Of a DNA stretch of 64,000 nucleotides, positions 22,801 to 35,832 are shown piece by piece. The notes under the pieces were generated by a model. That model searched no databases, was not told the DNA's origin, and saw nothing but the letters and a program-made list of their open reading frames with translations. The stretch comes from Populus alba (lineage: Eukaryota > Streptophyta > Magnoliopsida > Malpighiales > Salicaceae), in the NCBI RefSeq assembly GCF_005239225.2, contig NC_133298.1:744001-808000 (forward strand). The letters run 5' to 3'. Both the position numbers and the translations under genes were made by a program. Positions within the stretch are counted from its first letter, which is position 1, and each line of letters begins with the position of its first letter.

Positions 22801-25800
22801 GGCAACCGGGGCATCGAAGTCGGAATGCCGCGAAACTCACCGAGTCAAAGCGTTTCGCCGTTTGCGGAAGAAGTGTGATGTAGAACAAGTAGCAGAAGCA
22901 TACATGCTCAAGAGGGATCACCCGAAATTCAAAGGCAACTGAATTTCGGCAACCGGGGCATCGAAGTCGGAATGCCGCGAAACTCACCGAGTCAAAGCGT
23001 TTCGCCGTTTGCGGAAGGAAGTGTGATGTAGAACAAGTAGCAGAAGCATACATGCTCAAGAGGGATCACCCGAAATTCAAAGGCAACTGAATTTCGGCAA
23101 CCGGGGCATCGAAGTCGGAATGCCGCGAAACTCACCGAGTCAAAGCGTTTCGCCGTTTGCGGAAGGAAGTGTGATGTAGAACAAGTAGCAGAAGCATACA
23201 TGCTCAAGAGGGATCACCCGAAATTCAAAGGCAACTGAATTTCGGCAACCGGGGCATCGAAGTCGGAATGCCGCGAAACTCACCGAGTCAAAGCGTTTCG
23301 CCGTTTGCGGAAGGAAGTGTGATGTAGAACAAGTAGCAGAAGCATACATGCTCAAGAGGGATCACCCGAAATTCAAAGGCAACTGAATTTCGGCAACCGG
23401 GGCATCGAAGTCGGAATGCCGCGAAACTCACCGAGTCAAAGCGTTTCGCCGTTTGCGGAAGAAGTCTGATGTAGAACAAGTAGCAGAAGCATACATGCTC
23501 AAGAGGGATCACCCGAAATTCAAAGGCAACTGAATTTCGGCAACCGGGGCATCGAAGTCGGAATGCCGCGAAACTCACCGAGTCAAAGCGTTTCGCCGTT
23601 TGCGGAAGGAAGTGTGATGTAGAACAAGTAGCAGAAGCATACATGCTCAAGAGGGATCACCCGAAATTCAAAGGCAACTGAATTTCGGCAACCGGGGCAT
23701 CGAAGTCGGAATGCCGCGAAACTCACCGAGTCAAAGCGTTTCGCTGTTTGCGGAAGGAAAGTGTGATGTAGAACAAGTAGCAGAAGCATACATGCTCAAG
23801 AGGGATCACCCGAAATTCAAAGGCAACTGAATTTCGGCAACCGGGGCATCGAAGTCGGAATGCCGCGAAACTCACCGAGTCAAAGCGTTTCGCGTTTGCG
23901 GAAGGAAGTGTGATGTAGAACAAGTAGCAGAAGCATACATGCTCAAGAGGGATCACCCGAAATTCAAAGGCAACTGAATTTCGGCAACCGGGGCATCGAA
24001 GTCGGAATGCCGCGAAACTCACCGAGTCAAAGCGTTTCGCCGTTTGCGGAAGGAAGTGTGATGTAGAACAAGTAGCAGAAGCATACATGCTCAAGAGGGA
24101 TCACCCGAAATTCAAAGGCAACTGAATTTCGGCAACCGGGGCATCGAAGTCGGAATGCCGCGAAACTCACCGAGTCAAAGCGTTTCGCCGTTTGCGGAAG
24201 GAAGTGTGATGTAGAACAAGTAGCAGAAGCATACATGCTCAAGAGGGATCACCCGAAATTCAAAGGCAACTGAATTTCGGCAACCGGGGCATCGAAGTCG
24301 GAATGCCGTGAAACTCACCGAGTCAAAGCGTTTCGCTTTGCGGAAGGAAGTGTGATGTAGAACAAGTAGCAGAAGCATACATGCTCAAGAGGGATCACCC
24401 GAAATTCAAAGGCAACTGAATTTCGGCAACCGGGGCATCGAAGTCGGAATGCCGCGAAACTCACCGAGTCAAAGCGTTTCGCCGTTTGCGGAAGAAGTGT
24501 GATGTAGAACAAGTAGCAGAAGCATACATGCTCAAGAGGGATCACCCGAAATTCAAAGGCAACTGAATTTCGGCAACCGGGGCATCGAAGTCGGAATGCC
24601 GCGAAACTCACCGAGTCAAAGCGTTTCGCCGTTTGCGGAAGAAGTGTGATGTAGAACAAGTAGCAGAAAGCATACATGCTCAAGAGGGATCACCCGAAAT
24701 TCAAAGGCAACTGAATTTCGGCAACCGGGGCATCGAAGTCGGAATGCCGCGAAACTCACCGAGTCAAAGCGTTTCGCCGTTTGCGGAAGGAAGTGTGATG
24801 TAGAACAAGTAGCAGAAGCATACATGCTCAAGAGGGATCACCCGAAATTCAAAGGCAACTGAATTTCGGCAACCGGGGCATCGAAGTCGGAATGCCGCGA
24901 AACTCACCGAGTCAAAGCGTTTCGCTGTTTGCGGAAGGAAGTGTGATGTAGAACAAGTAGCAGAAGCATACATGCTCAAGAGGGATCACCCGAAATTCAA
25001 AGGCAACTGAATTTCGGCAACCGGGGCATCGAAGTCGGAATGCCGCGAAAACTCACCGAGTCAAAGCGTTTCGCCGTTTGCGGAAGGAAGTGTGATGTAG
25101 AACAAGTAGCAGAAGCATACATGCTCAAGAGGGATCACCCGAAATTCAAAGGCAACTGAATTTCGGCAACCGGGGCATCGAAGTCGGAATGCCGCGAAAC
25201 TCACCGAGTCAAAGCGTTTCGCCGTTTGCGGAAGGAAGTGTGATGTAGAACAAGTAGCAGAAGCATACATGCTCAAGAGGGATCACCGAAATTCAAAGGC
25301 AACTGAATTTCGGCAACCGGGGCATCGAAGTCGGAATGCCGAAAACTCACCGAGTCAAAGCGTTTCGCCGTTTGCGGAAGGAAGTGTGATGTAGAACAAG
25401 TAGCAGAAGCATACATGCTCAAGAGGGATCACCCGAAATTCAAAGGCAACTGAATTTCGGCAACCGGGGCATCGAGTCGGAATGCAAACTCACCGAGTCA
25501 AAGCGTTTTTGCGGAAGGAATGTGATGTAGAACAAGTAGCAGAAGCATACATGCGAGGGATCACCCGAAATTCAAAGGCAACTGAATTTCGGCAACCGGG
25601 GCATCGAAGTCGTTCAGTCAAAGCGTTTCGCCTTTGCGGAACAAGTAGCAGAAATACATGCTCAAGAGGGATCACCCGAAATTCAAAGGCAACTGAATTC
25701 GGCAACCGGGGCATCGAAGTCGGAATGCCGGAAACTCACCGAGTCAAAGCGTTTGCCGTTTGCGGAAGAAGTCTGTATGTAGAACAAGTAGCAGAAGCAT

Positions 25801-27843
25801 ACATGCTCAAGAGGGATCACCCGAAAATTCAAAGGCAACTGAATTCGGCAACCGGGGCATGAAGTCGGAATGCCGGAAACTCACCGAGTCAAAGCGTTTG
25901 TTGCGGAAGAAAGTATGTAGAACAAGTAGCAGAAGCATACATGCTCAAGAGGGATCACCCGAAATTCAAAGGAACTGAATTTCGGCAACCGGGCATCGAA
26001 GTCGGAATGCCGCGAAACTACCGAGTCAAAGCGTTTCGCCGTTTGCGGAAGAAGTATGATGTAGAACAAGTAGCAGAAGCATACATGCTCAAGAGGGATC
26101 ACCCGAAATTCAAAGGCAACTGAATTTCGGCAACCGGGGCATCGAAGTCGAATGCCGCGAAACTCACCGAGTCAAAAGCTTTCGCAGTTTGCGGAAGGAA
26201 GTATGATGTAGAACAATAGCAGAAGCATACATGCTCAAGAGGGATCACCCGAATTCAAAGGCAACTGAATTTCGGCAGCCGGGGCATCGAAGACGGAATG
26301 CCGTGAAACTCACCGAGTCAAAGCGTTTTGGCCGTTTGCGGAAGAAAGTTGATGTAGAACAAGTAGCAGAAGCATACATGCTCAAGAGGGATCACCCGAA
26401 ATTCAAAGGCAACTGAATTTCGGCAACCGGGGCATCGAAGTCGGAATGCCGTGAAACTCACCGAGTCAAAGCGTTTTTTTTAAGAAGTATGATGTAGAAC
26501 AAGTAGCAAAGCATACATGCTCAAGAGGGATCACCCGAAATTCAAAGGCAACTGAATTTCGGCAACCGGGGCAATCGAAGTCGGAATGCCAAACTCACCG
26601 AGTCAAAGCGTTTCGCCGTTTGCGGAAGAAAGTCTGATGTAGAACAAGTAGCAGAAGCATACATGCTAAAGAGGGTCACCCGAAATTCAAAGGCAACTGA
26701 TTTCGGCAACCGGGGCATCGAAGTCGGAATGCCGCGAAACTCACCGAGTCAAAGCGGTTTCGCCGTTTGCGGAAGGAAGTATGATGTAGAACAAGTTAGC
26801 AGAAGCATACATGCTCAGAGGGATCACCCGAAATTCAAAGGCAACTGAATTTCGGCAACCGGGGCATCGAAGTCGGAATGCCGCGAAACTCAATGAGTCA
26901 AAGCGTTTCGCCAGTTTGCGGAAGAAAGTATGATGTAGAACAAGTAGCAGAAGCATACATGCTCAAGAGGGATCACCCGAAATTCAAAGGCAACTGAATT
27001 TCGGCAACCGGGGGCATCGAAGTTCGGAATGCCGCGAAACTCACCGAGTCAAAGCGTTTCGCCGTTTGCGGAAGAAAGTGATGTAGAAACAAGTAGCAGA
27101 AGCATACATGCTCAAGAGGGATCACCCCGAAATGCAAGGCAACTGAATTTCGGCAACGGGGGCATCGAAGTCGAATTCCTGCGAAACTCACCGAGTCAAA
27201 AGCGTTTCGCCATTTTGCGGAAGGAAAGTATGATGTAGAACAAGTAGCAGAAGCATACATGCTCAAGAGGGATCACCCGAAATTTCAAAGGCAACTGAAT
27301 TTCGGCAACCGGCATCGAAGTCGGAATGCCTCGAAACTCACCGAGTCAAAAGCCGCCATTTGCATGGAATAAGTGGCCGTTTCCAGAAGCAAGTAGAACA
27401 AGTGCAGAAATCATACATGCTCAAGAGGGATCACCCGAAATTCAAAGGCAACTGAATTTCGGCAACCGGGGCCTCGAAGTCGGAATGCCGCGAACTCACC
27501 GAGTCAAAGCGTTTCGTTTTGCGGAAGAAGTATGATGTAGACAAGTAGAGAAGCATAACATGCTCAAGGGAACCTCGAATTCAAAGGCAATTGAATTTCG
27601 GCAAAGGCAATCGAAGTCGGAATGCCTGAAACTCATCCGAGTCAAGAGCGTTTCGCCGTTTGGTGAAAGAAAGTTGATGTAAACAAGTAGCAGAAGCATA
27701 CATGCTCAGAGAGGGTCACCGAAAATGCGAAGTCGGAATGTCCGCGAAAACTCACCTGAGTCAAAAGCGTTTCACCTTTTGCTGGACGGAAGTGTGATGT
27801 AGAAAAAGTAGCAGAAGCATACATGCTCAAAGAGGGATCACCC

Positions 27844-28343
27844 NNNNNNNNNNNNNNNNNNNNNNNNNNNNNNNNNNNNNNNNNNNNNNNNNNNNNNNNN
27901 NNNNNNNNNNNNNNNNNNNNNNNNNNNNNNNNNNNNNNNNNNNNNNNNNNNNNNNNNNNNNNNNNNNNNNNNNNNNNNNNNNNNNNNNNNNNNNNNNNNN
28001 NNNNNNNNNNNNNNNNNNNNNNNNNNNNNNNNNNNNNNNNNNNNNNNNNNNNNNNNNNNNNNNNNNNNNNNNNNNNNNNNNNNNNNNNNNNNNNNNNNNN
28101 NNNNNNNNNNNNNNNNNNNNNNNNNNNNNNNNNNNNNNNNNNNNNNNNNNNNNNNNNNNNNNNNNNNNNNNNNNNNNNNNNNNNNNNNNNNNNNNNNNNN
28201 NNNNNNNNNNNNNNNNNNNNNNNNNNNNNNNNNNNNNNNNNNNNNNNNNNNNNNNNNNNNNNNNNNNNNNNNNNNNNNNNNNNNNNNNNNNNNNNNNNNN
28301 NNNNNNNNNNNNNNNNNNNNNNNNNNNNNNNNNNNNNNNNNNN
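27844..28343. other. Assembly gap (500 N) between satellite blocks S1 and S2
   Basis: Exactly 500 N, most likely a placeholder of unknown true size. Both sides are satellite in the same orientation but of different subfamilies, and both sides are rich in indels. Confidence 0.98.
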
Positions 28344-31300
28344 CGGGGGAATCGAAGGTGGAATGCCGCCGAAACTCACGAGTCAAAGCGTTTCGCCGTT
28401 TGCGGAAGAAGTCTTTTCAGTAGAACAAGTAGCAGAAGCCATACATGTCAAGAGGGATCAAACCCGAAATTCAAAAAGCAACTGAATTTTCGCAACCGGG
28501 GAATCGAAGTCGGAATGCCGCGAAAACTCACCGAGTCAAAGCGTTTTGGCCGTTTGCGGAAGAAAGAAGTCTCAAGTAGAACAAGTAGCAGAAGCATACA
28601 TGCTCAAGAGAGGGATCACCCGAAATTCAAAGGCAACTGAATTTCGGCAACCGGGTGAATCGAAGGCGGAATGCCGCGAAAGCTCACCGAGTCAAAGCGT
28701 TTCGCCGTTTTGCGGAAAGAAGTCTCAAGTAGAACAAGTAGCAGAAGCATACATTGCTCAAGAGGGATCACCCGAAATTCAAAGGCAACTGAATTTCGGC
28801 AACCGGGGATCGAAGGGGAAAATCGCGAAACTGCCAGAGTCAAAGTTCCATTTGTTTCGCTTTGCGGAAAGAAGGCTGATGTAGAAACAAAGTAGCAGAA
28901 GCCAAACATACATGCTCAAGAGGGATCACCCGAAATTTCAAAGGCAACTGAATTTCGGCAACCGGGCATCGAAGTCGGAATGCCGCGAAACTCACCGATT
29001 CAAAGCGTTTGGCCGTTTGCGGAAGAATCTCAAGTAGAACAAGTCAGCAGAAGCATACATGCTCAAGAGGGAATCACCCGAAATTCAAAAGGCAACTGAA
29101 AGCAATCGGGCGAATCGAGTCGGAATGCCGCGAAATTCACCGAGTCAAAGCGTTTGGCCGTTTGCGGGAAGAAGTCTCAAGGGAACAAGTAGCAAGAAGC
29201 ATACATGCTCAAGAGGGATCACCCCGAAATTCAAAGGCAACTGAGTCGGCAACGGAGAATCGAAGTCGGGGACTTGCCGCGAAAACTCACTTAGGCAAAT
29301 CGTTTCGCCGTTTGCGGAAAGAAGGCTGATGTAGAACAAGTAGCAGAAGCATACATGCTCAAGAGGGATCACCTGAAATTCAAAGGCAACTGAATTTCGG
29401 CAAACCGGGGAATCGAAGGGGGAATGCCGCGGAAAGTCACTGAGTTTCAAAGCGTTTCGCCGTTTGCGGAAGAAGGCTGATGTAGAACAAGTAGCAGAAG
29501 CATACATGCTCAAGAGGGATCACCCGAAATTCAAAGGCAACTGAATTTCGGCAACCGGGGAATCGAAGTCGGAATTGCCGCGAAACTCACCGATTCAAAG
29601 CGTTTCGCCGTTTGCGGAAGAAGTCTCAAGTAGAACAAGTAGCAGAAGCATACATGCTCAAGAGGGATAACCCAAAATTCAAAGGCAACTGAATTTCGGC
29701 AACCGGGGAATCGAAGGCGGAATTGCCGCGAAACTCACGTAGTCAAAGCGTTTCACCGTTTGCGGAAAGAAGGCTGATGTAGAACAAGTAGCAGAAGCAT
29801 ACATGCTCAAGAGGGATCACCCGAAATTCAAAGGCAACTGAATTTCGGCAACCGGGGAATCGAAGGTGGAATGCCGCGAAACTCACGTAGTCAAAGCGTT
29901 TCACCGTTTGCGGAAAGAAGGCTGATGTAGAACAAGTAGCAGAAGCATACATGCTCAAGAGGGATCACCCGAAATTCAAAAGCAACTGAATTTTGGCAAC
30001 CGGACGGCATCGAAGTCAGGAATGCCGCGAAACACACCGATTTTTCAAAGCGTTTTTGCGTTTGGCGGAAAAAGTCTCAAGGAGAACAAGTAGCAGAAGC
30101 ATACATGCTCAAGAGGGATCACCCGGAATTCAAAGGGCAACTGAATTTTTTCGTCAACCGGGAATCGAAGTCGGAATGCCGCGAACTCACGTAGTCAAAT
30201 CGTTTCACCGATTGCGGAAAAGAAGGGCTGATGTAAACAAGTAGCAGAAGCATACATGCTCAAGAGGGATCACCCAAAATTCAAAGGCAACTGAATTTCG
30301 GCAACCGGGGCATCGAAGTCGGAATGCCGCGAAACTCACCGATTCAAAGCGTTTGGCCGTTGGCGGAAGAAGTCTCAAGTAGAACAAGTAGCAGAAGCAT
30401 ACATGCTCAAGAGGGATCACCCGAATTCAAAGCAACTGAATTTTCGGCAACCGGGAATCGAAGTCGGAATGCCGCGAAACTCACCGATTCAAAGCGTTTC
30501 GCCGTTTGCGGAAGAAGTCTCAAGTAGAACAAGTAGCAGAAGCATAAATGCTCAAGAGGGATCACCCGAAATTGAAAGGCAAACTGAAATTTCGGCAACC
30601 AGGGAATCGAAGTGGAATGCCGCGAAACTGCCCAAGTCAAAAGCGTTTCCCCGTTTGCGAAAGAAGTCTCAAGTAGAACAAGTAGCAGAAGCATACATGC
30701 TCAAGAGGGATAACCCAAAATTCAAAGGCAACTGAATTTCGGCAACCGGGAAATCGAAGGCGGAATGCCACGAAAACACACGTAGTCAAAGCGTTTCACC
30801 GGTTTGCGGAAGAAGGCTCATGTAGAACAAGTAGCAGAAGCATACAAGCTCAAGAGGGATCACCCGAAATTCAAAGGCAACTGAATTTCGGCAACCGGGG
30901 AATCGAAGTCGGAATGCCGCAAAACTCACTTAGTCAAACCGTTTTGCTGTTTGCGGAAAGAAGGCTGATGTCTTAGAACAAGTAGCAGAAAGCATACATG
31001 CTCAAGAGGGATCACCCGAAATTCAAAGCAACTGAATTTCGGCAACCGGGGAATCGAAGTCGAAATTGTCCGCAAACTCACCGATTCAAAGCGTTTGGCC
31101 GTTTGCGGAAAGAAGTCTCAAGAGAACAAGTAGCAGAAAGCATACATGCTCAAGAGGGGCATCACCCGAAATTCAAAGGCAACTGAATATCGGCAACCGG
31201 GGAATCGAAGTCGGAATGCCGCGAAACTCACTTAGGCAAAGCGTTTCGCCGTTTGCGGAAAGAAGGCTGATGTAGAACAAGTAGCAGAAGCATACATGCT

Positions 31301-34300
31301 CAAGAGGGATCACCCGAAATTCAAAGGCAACTGAATTTCGGCAACCGGGGAATCGAAGGTGGAATTCCGCCAAACTCACCGAATCAAAGCGTTTCTCCGT
31401 TTGCGCAAAGAAGGTTGATGTAGAACCAGTAGCAGAAGCATACATGCTGAAGAGGGATCACCCAAAATTAAAAGGCAACTAAATTTTGGCAACCGGGGAA
31501 TCGAAGTCGGAATGCCGCGAAACTCACCGATTCAAAGCGTTTCGCCGTTTGCGGAAGAAGTCTCAAGTAGAACAAGTAGCAGAAGCATACATGCTCAAGA
31601 GGGCAAAGAAGCTAAACCCAAAATTCAAAGGCAACTGAATTTCGGCAACCTGGGAATCGAAGGCGGAATGCCGCGAAACTCACGTAGTCAAAGCGTTTCA
31701 CCGTTTGCGGAAAGAAGGCTGATGTAGAACAAGTAGCAGAAGCATACATGCTCAAGAGGGATCACCCGAAATTCAAAGGCAATTGAATTTCGGCAACCCG
31801 GGAATCGAAGGTGGAATGCCGCGAAACTCACGTAGTCAAAGCGTTTCACCGTGTGCGGAAAGAAGGCTGATGTAGAACAAGTAGCAGAAGCATACATGCT
31901 CAAGAGGGATCACCCGAAATTCAAAAGCAACTGAATTTTGGCAACCGGGGCATCGAAGTCAGAATGCCGCGAAACACACCGATTCAAAGCGTTTGGCCGT
32001 TGGCGGAAAAAGTCTCAAGGAGAACAAGTAGCAGAAGCATACATGCTCAAGAGGGATCACCCGGAATTCAAAGGCAACTGAATTTCGTCAACCGGGGAAT
32101 CGAAGTCGGAATGCCGCGAAACTCACGTAGTCAAAGCGTTTCACCGATTGCGGAAAGAAGGCTGATGTAGAACAAGTAGCAGAAGCATACATGCTCAAGA
32201 GGGATCACCCAAAATTCAAAGGCAACTGAATTTCGGCAACCGGGCATCGAAGTCGGAATGCCGCGAAACTCACCGATTCAAAGCGTTTGGCCGTTGGCGG
32301 AAGAAGTCTCAAGTAGAACAAGTAGCAGAAGCATACATGCTCAAGAGGGATCACCCGGAAATTCAAAGGCAACTGAATTTCGGCAACCGGGGAATCGAAG
32401 TCGGAATGCCGCGAAACTCACCGATTCAAAGCGTTTCGCCGTTTGCGGAAGAAGTCTCAAGTAGAACAAGTAGCAGAAGCATAAATGCTCAAGAGGGATC
32501 ACCCGAAATTGAAAGGCAACTGAATTTCGGCAACGCAGGGAATCGAAGGTGGAATGCCGCGAAACTGCCCAAGTCAAAGCGTTTCCCCGTTTGCGGAAGA
32601 AGTCTCAAGTAGAACAAGTAGCAGAAGCATACATGCTCAAGAGGGATAACCCAAAATTCAAAGGCAACTGAATTTCGGCAACCGGGAAATCGAAGGCGGA
32701 ATGCCACGAAACACACGTAGTCAAAGCGTTTCACCGTTTGCGGAAAGAAGGCTCATGTAGAACAAGTAGCAGAAGCATACAAGCTCAAGAGGGATCACCC
32801 GAAATTCAAAGGCAACTGAATTTCGGCAACCGGGGAATCGAAGTCGGAATGCCGCCAAACTCACTTAGTCAAACCGTTTTGCTGTTTGCGGAAAGAAGGC
32901 TGATGTAGAACAAGTAGCAGAAGCATACATGCTCAAGAGGGATCACCCGAAATTCAAAGGCAACTGAATTTCGGCAACCGGGGAATCGAAGTCGAAAATG
33001 CCGCGAAACTCACCGATTCAAAGCGTTTGGCCGTTTGCGGAAGAAGTCTCAAGGAGAACAAGTAGCAGAAGCATACATGCTCAAGAGGGATCACCCGAAA
33101 TTCAAAGGCAACTGAATTTCGGCAACCGGGGAATCGAAGTCGGAATGCCGCGAAACTCACTTAGGCAAAGCGTTTCGCCGTTTGCGGAAAGAAGGCTGAT
33201 GTAGAACAAGTAGCAGAAGCATACATGCTCAAGAGGGATCACCCGAAATTCAAAGGCAACTGAATTTCGGCAACCGGGGAATCGAAGGGGGAATGCCGCG
33301 AAAGTCACCGAGTCAAAGCGTTTCGCCGTTTGCGGAAAGAAGGCTGATGTAGAACAAGTAGCAGAAGCATACATGCTCAAGAGGGATCACCCGAAATTCA
33401 AAGGCAACTGAATTTCGGCAACCAGGGAATCGAAGTCAGAATGCCGCGAAACTCACTTAGTCAAAAGCGTTTCGCCGTTTGCGGAAAGAAGGTTGATGTA
33501 GAACAAGTAGCAGAAGCGTACAAGCTCAAGAGGGATCACCCGAAATTGAAAAGCAACTGAATTTCGGCAACCGGGGAATCGAAGGTGTAATGCCGCGAAA
33601 CGCACGTAGTCAAAGCGTTTCACCGTTTGGGGAAAGAAGGCTGATGTAGAACAAGTAGCAGAAGCATACATGCTCAAGAGGGATCAACCGAAATTCAAAG
33701 GCAACTGAATTTCGGCAACCGGGGAATCGAAGTCGGAATGCCGCGAAACTCACCGATTCAAAGCGTTTCGCCGTTTGCGGAAGAAGTCTCAAGTAGAACA
33801 AGTAGCAGAAGCATAAATGCTCAAGAGGGATCACCCGAAATTGAAAGGCAACTGAATTTCGGCAACCAGGGATCGAAGGTGGAATGCCGCGAAACTGCCA
33901 AGTCAAAGCGTTTCCCCGTTTGCGGAAGAAGTCTCAAGTAGAACAAGTAGCAGAAGCATACATGCTCAAGAGGGATAACCCAAAATTCAAAGGCAACTGA
34001 ATTTCGGCAACCGGGAAATCGAAGGCGGAATGCCACGAAACACACGTAGTCAAAGCGTTTCACCGTTTGCGGAAAGAAGGCTGATGTAGAACAAGTAGCA
34101 GAAGCATACAAGCTCAAGAGGGATCACCCGAAATTCAAAGGCAACTGAATTTCGGCAACCGGGGAATGGAAGTCGGAATGCCGCGAAACTCACTTAGTCA
34201 AAGCGTTTCGCCATTTGCGGAAAGAAGGCGGATGTAGAACAAGTAGCAGAAGCATACATGCTCAAGAGGGATCACCCGAAATTCAAAGGCAACTGAATTT

Positions 34301-35684
34301 CGGCAACCGGGAAATCGAAGGCGGAATGCCGCGAAACTCACGATTCAAAGCGTTTGGCCGTTTGCGGAAGAAGTCTCAAGCAGAACAAGTAGCAGAAGCA
34401 TACATGCTCAAGAGGGATAACCCAAAATTCAAAGGCAACTGAATTTCGGCAAACCAGGGAATCGAAGGTCGGAATGCCGCGAAACTCACGTAGTCAAAGC
34501 GTTTCACCGTTTGCGGAAAGAAGACTGATGTAGAACAAGTAGCAAAAGCATACATGCTCAAGAGGGATCACCCGAAATTCAAAGGCAACTGAATTTCGGC
34601 AACCGGGGAATCGAAGTCGGAATGCCGCGAAACTCACTTAGTCAAACCGTTTTGCTGTTTGCGGAAAGAAGGCTGATGTAGAACAAGTAGCAGAAGCGTA
34701 CATGCTCAAGAGGGATCACCCGAAATTGAAAGGCAACTGAATTTCGGCAACCGGGGAATCGAAGGTGGAATGCCGTGAAACTCACCGAGTCAAAGCGTTT
34801 CGCCGTTAGAGGAAAGAAGGCTGATGTAGAACAAGTAGCAGAAGCATAAATGCTCAAGAGGGATCACCCGAAATTGAAAGGCAACTGAATTTCGGCAACC
34901 GGGGAATCGAAGGTGGAATGCGCGAAAACTGCCCGAGTCAAAGCGTTTCGCCGTTTGCGGAAGAAGTCTCAAGTAGAACAAGTAGCAGAAGCATACATGC
35001 TCAAGAGGGATAACCCAAAATTCAAAGGCAACTGAATTTCGGCAACCGGGGAATCGAAGGCGGAATGCCGCGAAACTCACGTAGTCAAAGCGTTTCACCG
35101 TTTGCGGAAAGAAGGCTGATGTAGAAGAAGTAGCAGAAGCATACATGCTCAAGAGGGATCACCCGAAATTCAAAGGCAACTGAATTTCGGCAACCGGGGA
35201 ATCGAAGTCGGAATGCCGCGAAACTCACCGATTCAAAGCGTTTGGCCGTTTTGCGAAGAAGTCTCAAAGCAGAAACAATTAGCAGAAGCATACATGCTCA
35301 AGAGGGATAACCCAAAATTCAAAGGCAACTGAATTTCGGCAACCAGGGAATCGAAGTCGGAATGCCGCGAAACTCACGTAGTCAAAGCGTTTCACCGTTT
35401 GCGGAAAGAAGGCTGATGTAGAACAAGTAGCAAAAGCATACATGCTCAAGAGGGATCACCCGAAATTCAAAGGCAACTGAATTTCGGCAACCGGGGAATC
35501 GAAGTCGGAATGCCGCGAAACTCACGTAGTCAAAGCGTTTCACCGTTTGCGGAAAGAAGGCTGATGTAGAACAAGTAGCAAAAAGCATACATGCTCAAGA
35601 GGGATCACCCGAAATTCAAAGGCAACTGAATTTCGGCAACCGGGGAATCGAAGTCGGAATGCCGCGAAACTCACATAATGACAC
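28344..35684 (+). repeat. Satellite block S2, diverged subfamily with higher-order structure
   Basis: About 49 monomers in the same orientation as S1, with diagnostic differences: 'ggggaatcgaag' instead of 'ggggcatcgaag', 'ctcacgtagtc' or 'ctcaccgattc' instead of 'ctcaccgagtc', and two alternating tails, 'gaagtctcaagtag' and 'gaaggctgatgtag'. Rare variants recur about 1935 bp apart (gaaggctcatg at about 30812 and 32747; aaaaagtctcaaggag near 30069 and 32007). This indicates a ~13-monomer higher-order repeat. 28344 to about 31500 has many scattered indels, probably uncorrected read errors. Confidence 0.95.
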
Positions 35685-35688
35685 GACC

Positions 35689-35797
35689 AAAAGCTTGATG
35701 TCTTTTCCCAAGTGCAGGAGTGTCGAAGTAATAAATAACCCGGCAAGACCGGGGTCGAACCACAGAGAGGTTAATTGTATAAATTATAAATAACAAT

Positions 35798-35832
<35 letters not shown>

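Larger units (their letters stand above)
10191..27843 (+). repeat. Satellite block S1, ~148-bp monomer, about 119 copies
   Basis: The block is made of head-to-tail monomers of 147-148 bp (anchor words: GAATTTCGGCAACCGGGG, CTCACCGAGTCAAAGCG, CAAGTAGCAGAAGCATACAT). 10191-12800 is a diverged edge with a ~1031-bp higher-order repeat. About 14600-25250 is extremely homogeneous. About 25270-27843 becomes rich in indels toward the gap. Minus-strand reading frames across monomers are open by chance, because the monomer has no stop in those frames. They drift by one frame in each 148-bp unit, so I do not treat them as genes. Long arrays of this size class are typical of plant centromeric or heterochromatic satellites; I cannot name the family. 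Confidence 0.97.

Noticed and set aside
14062..24683. Long minus-strand open frames with repeated C-Y-L-F-Y-I-T and R-C-P-G-C-R-N-S peptides
   Set aside because: They are chance open frames through satellite monomers. They shift frame whenever the unit is 148 bp and have no independent evidence of coding.
27642..28485. Open frames spanning the N gap
   Set aside because: They consist almost entirely of N and are not real sequence.
10191..35684. CRISPR-like regular repeats
   Set aside because: The whole ~148-bp unit is repeated with no unique spacers, in a plant genome context. It is a tandem satellite.
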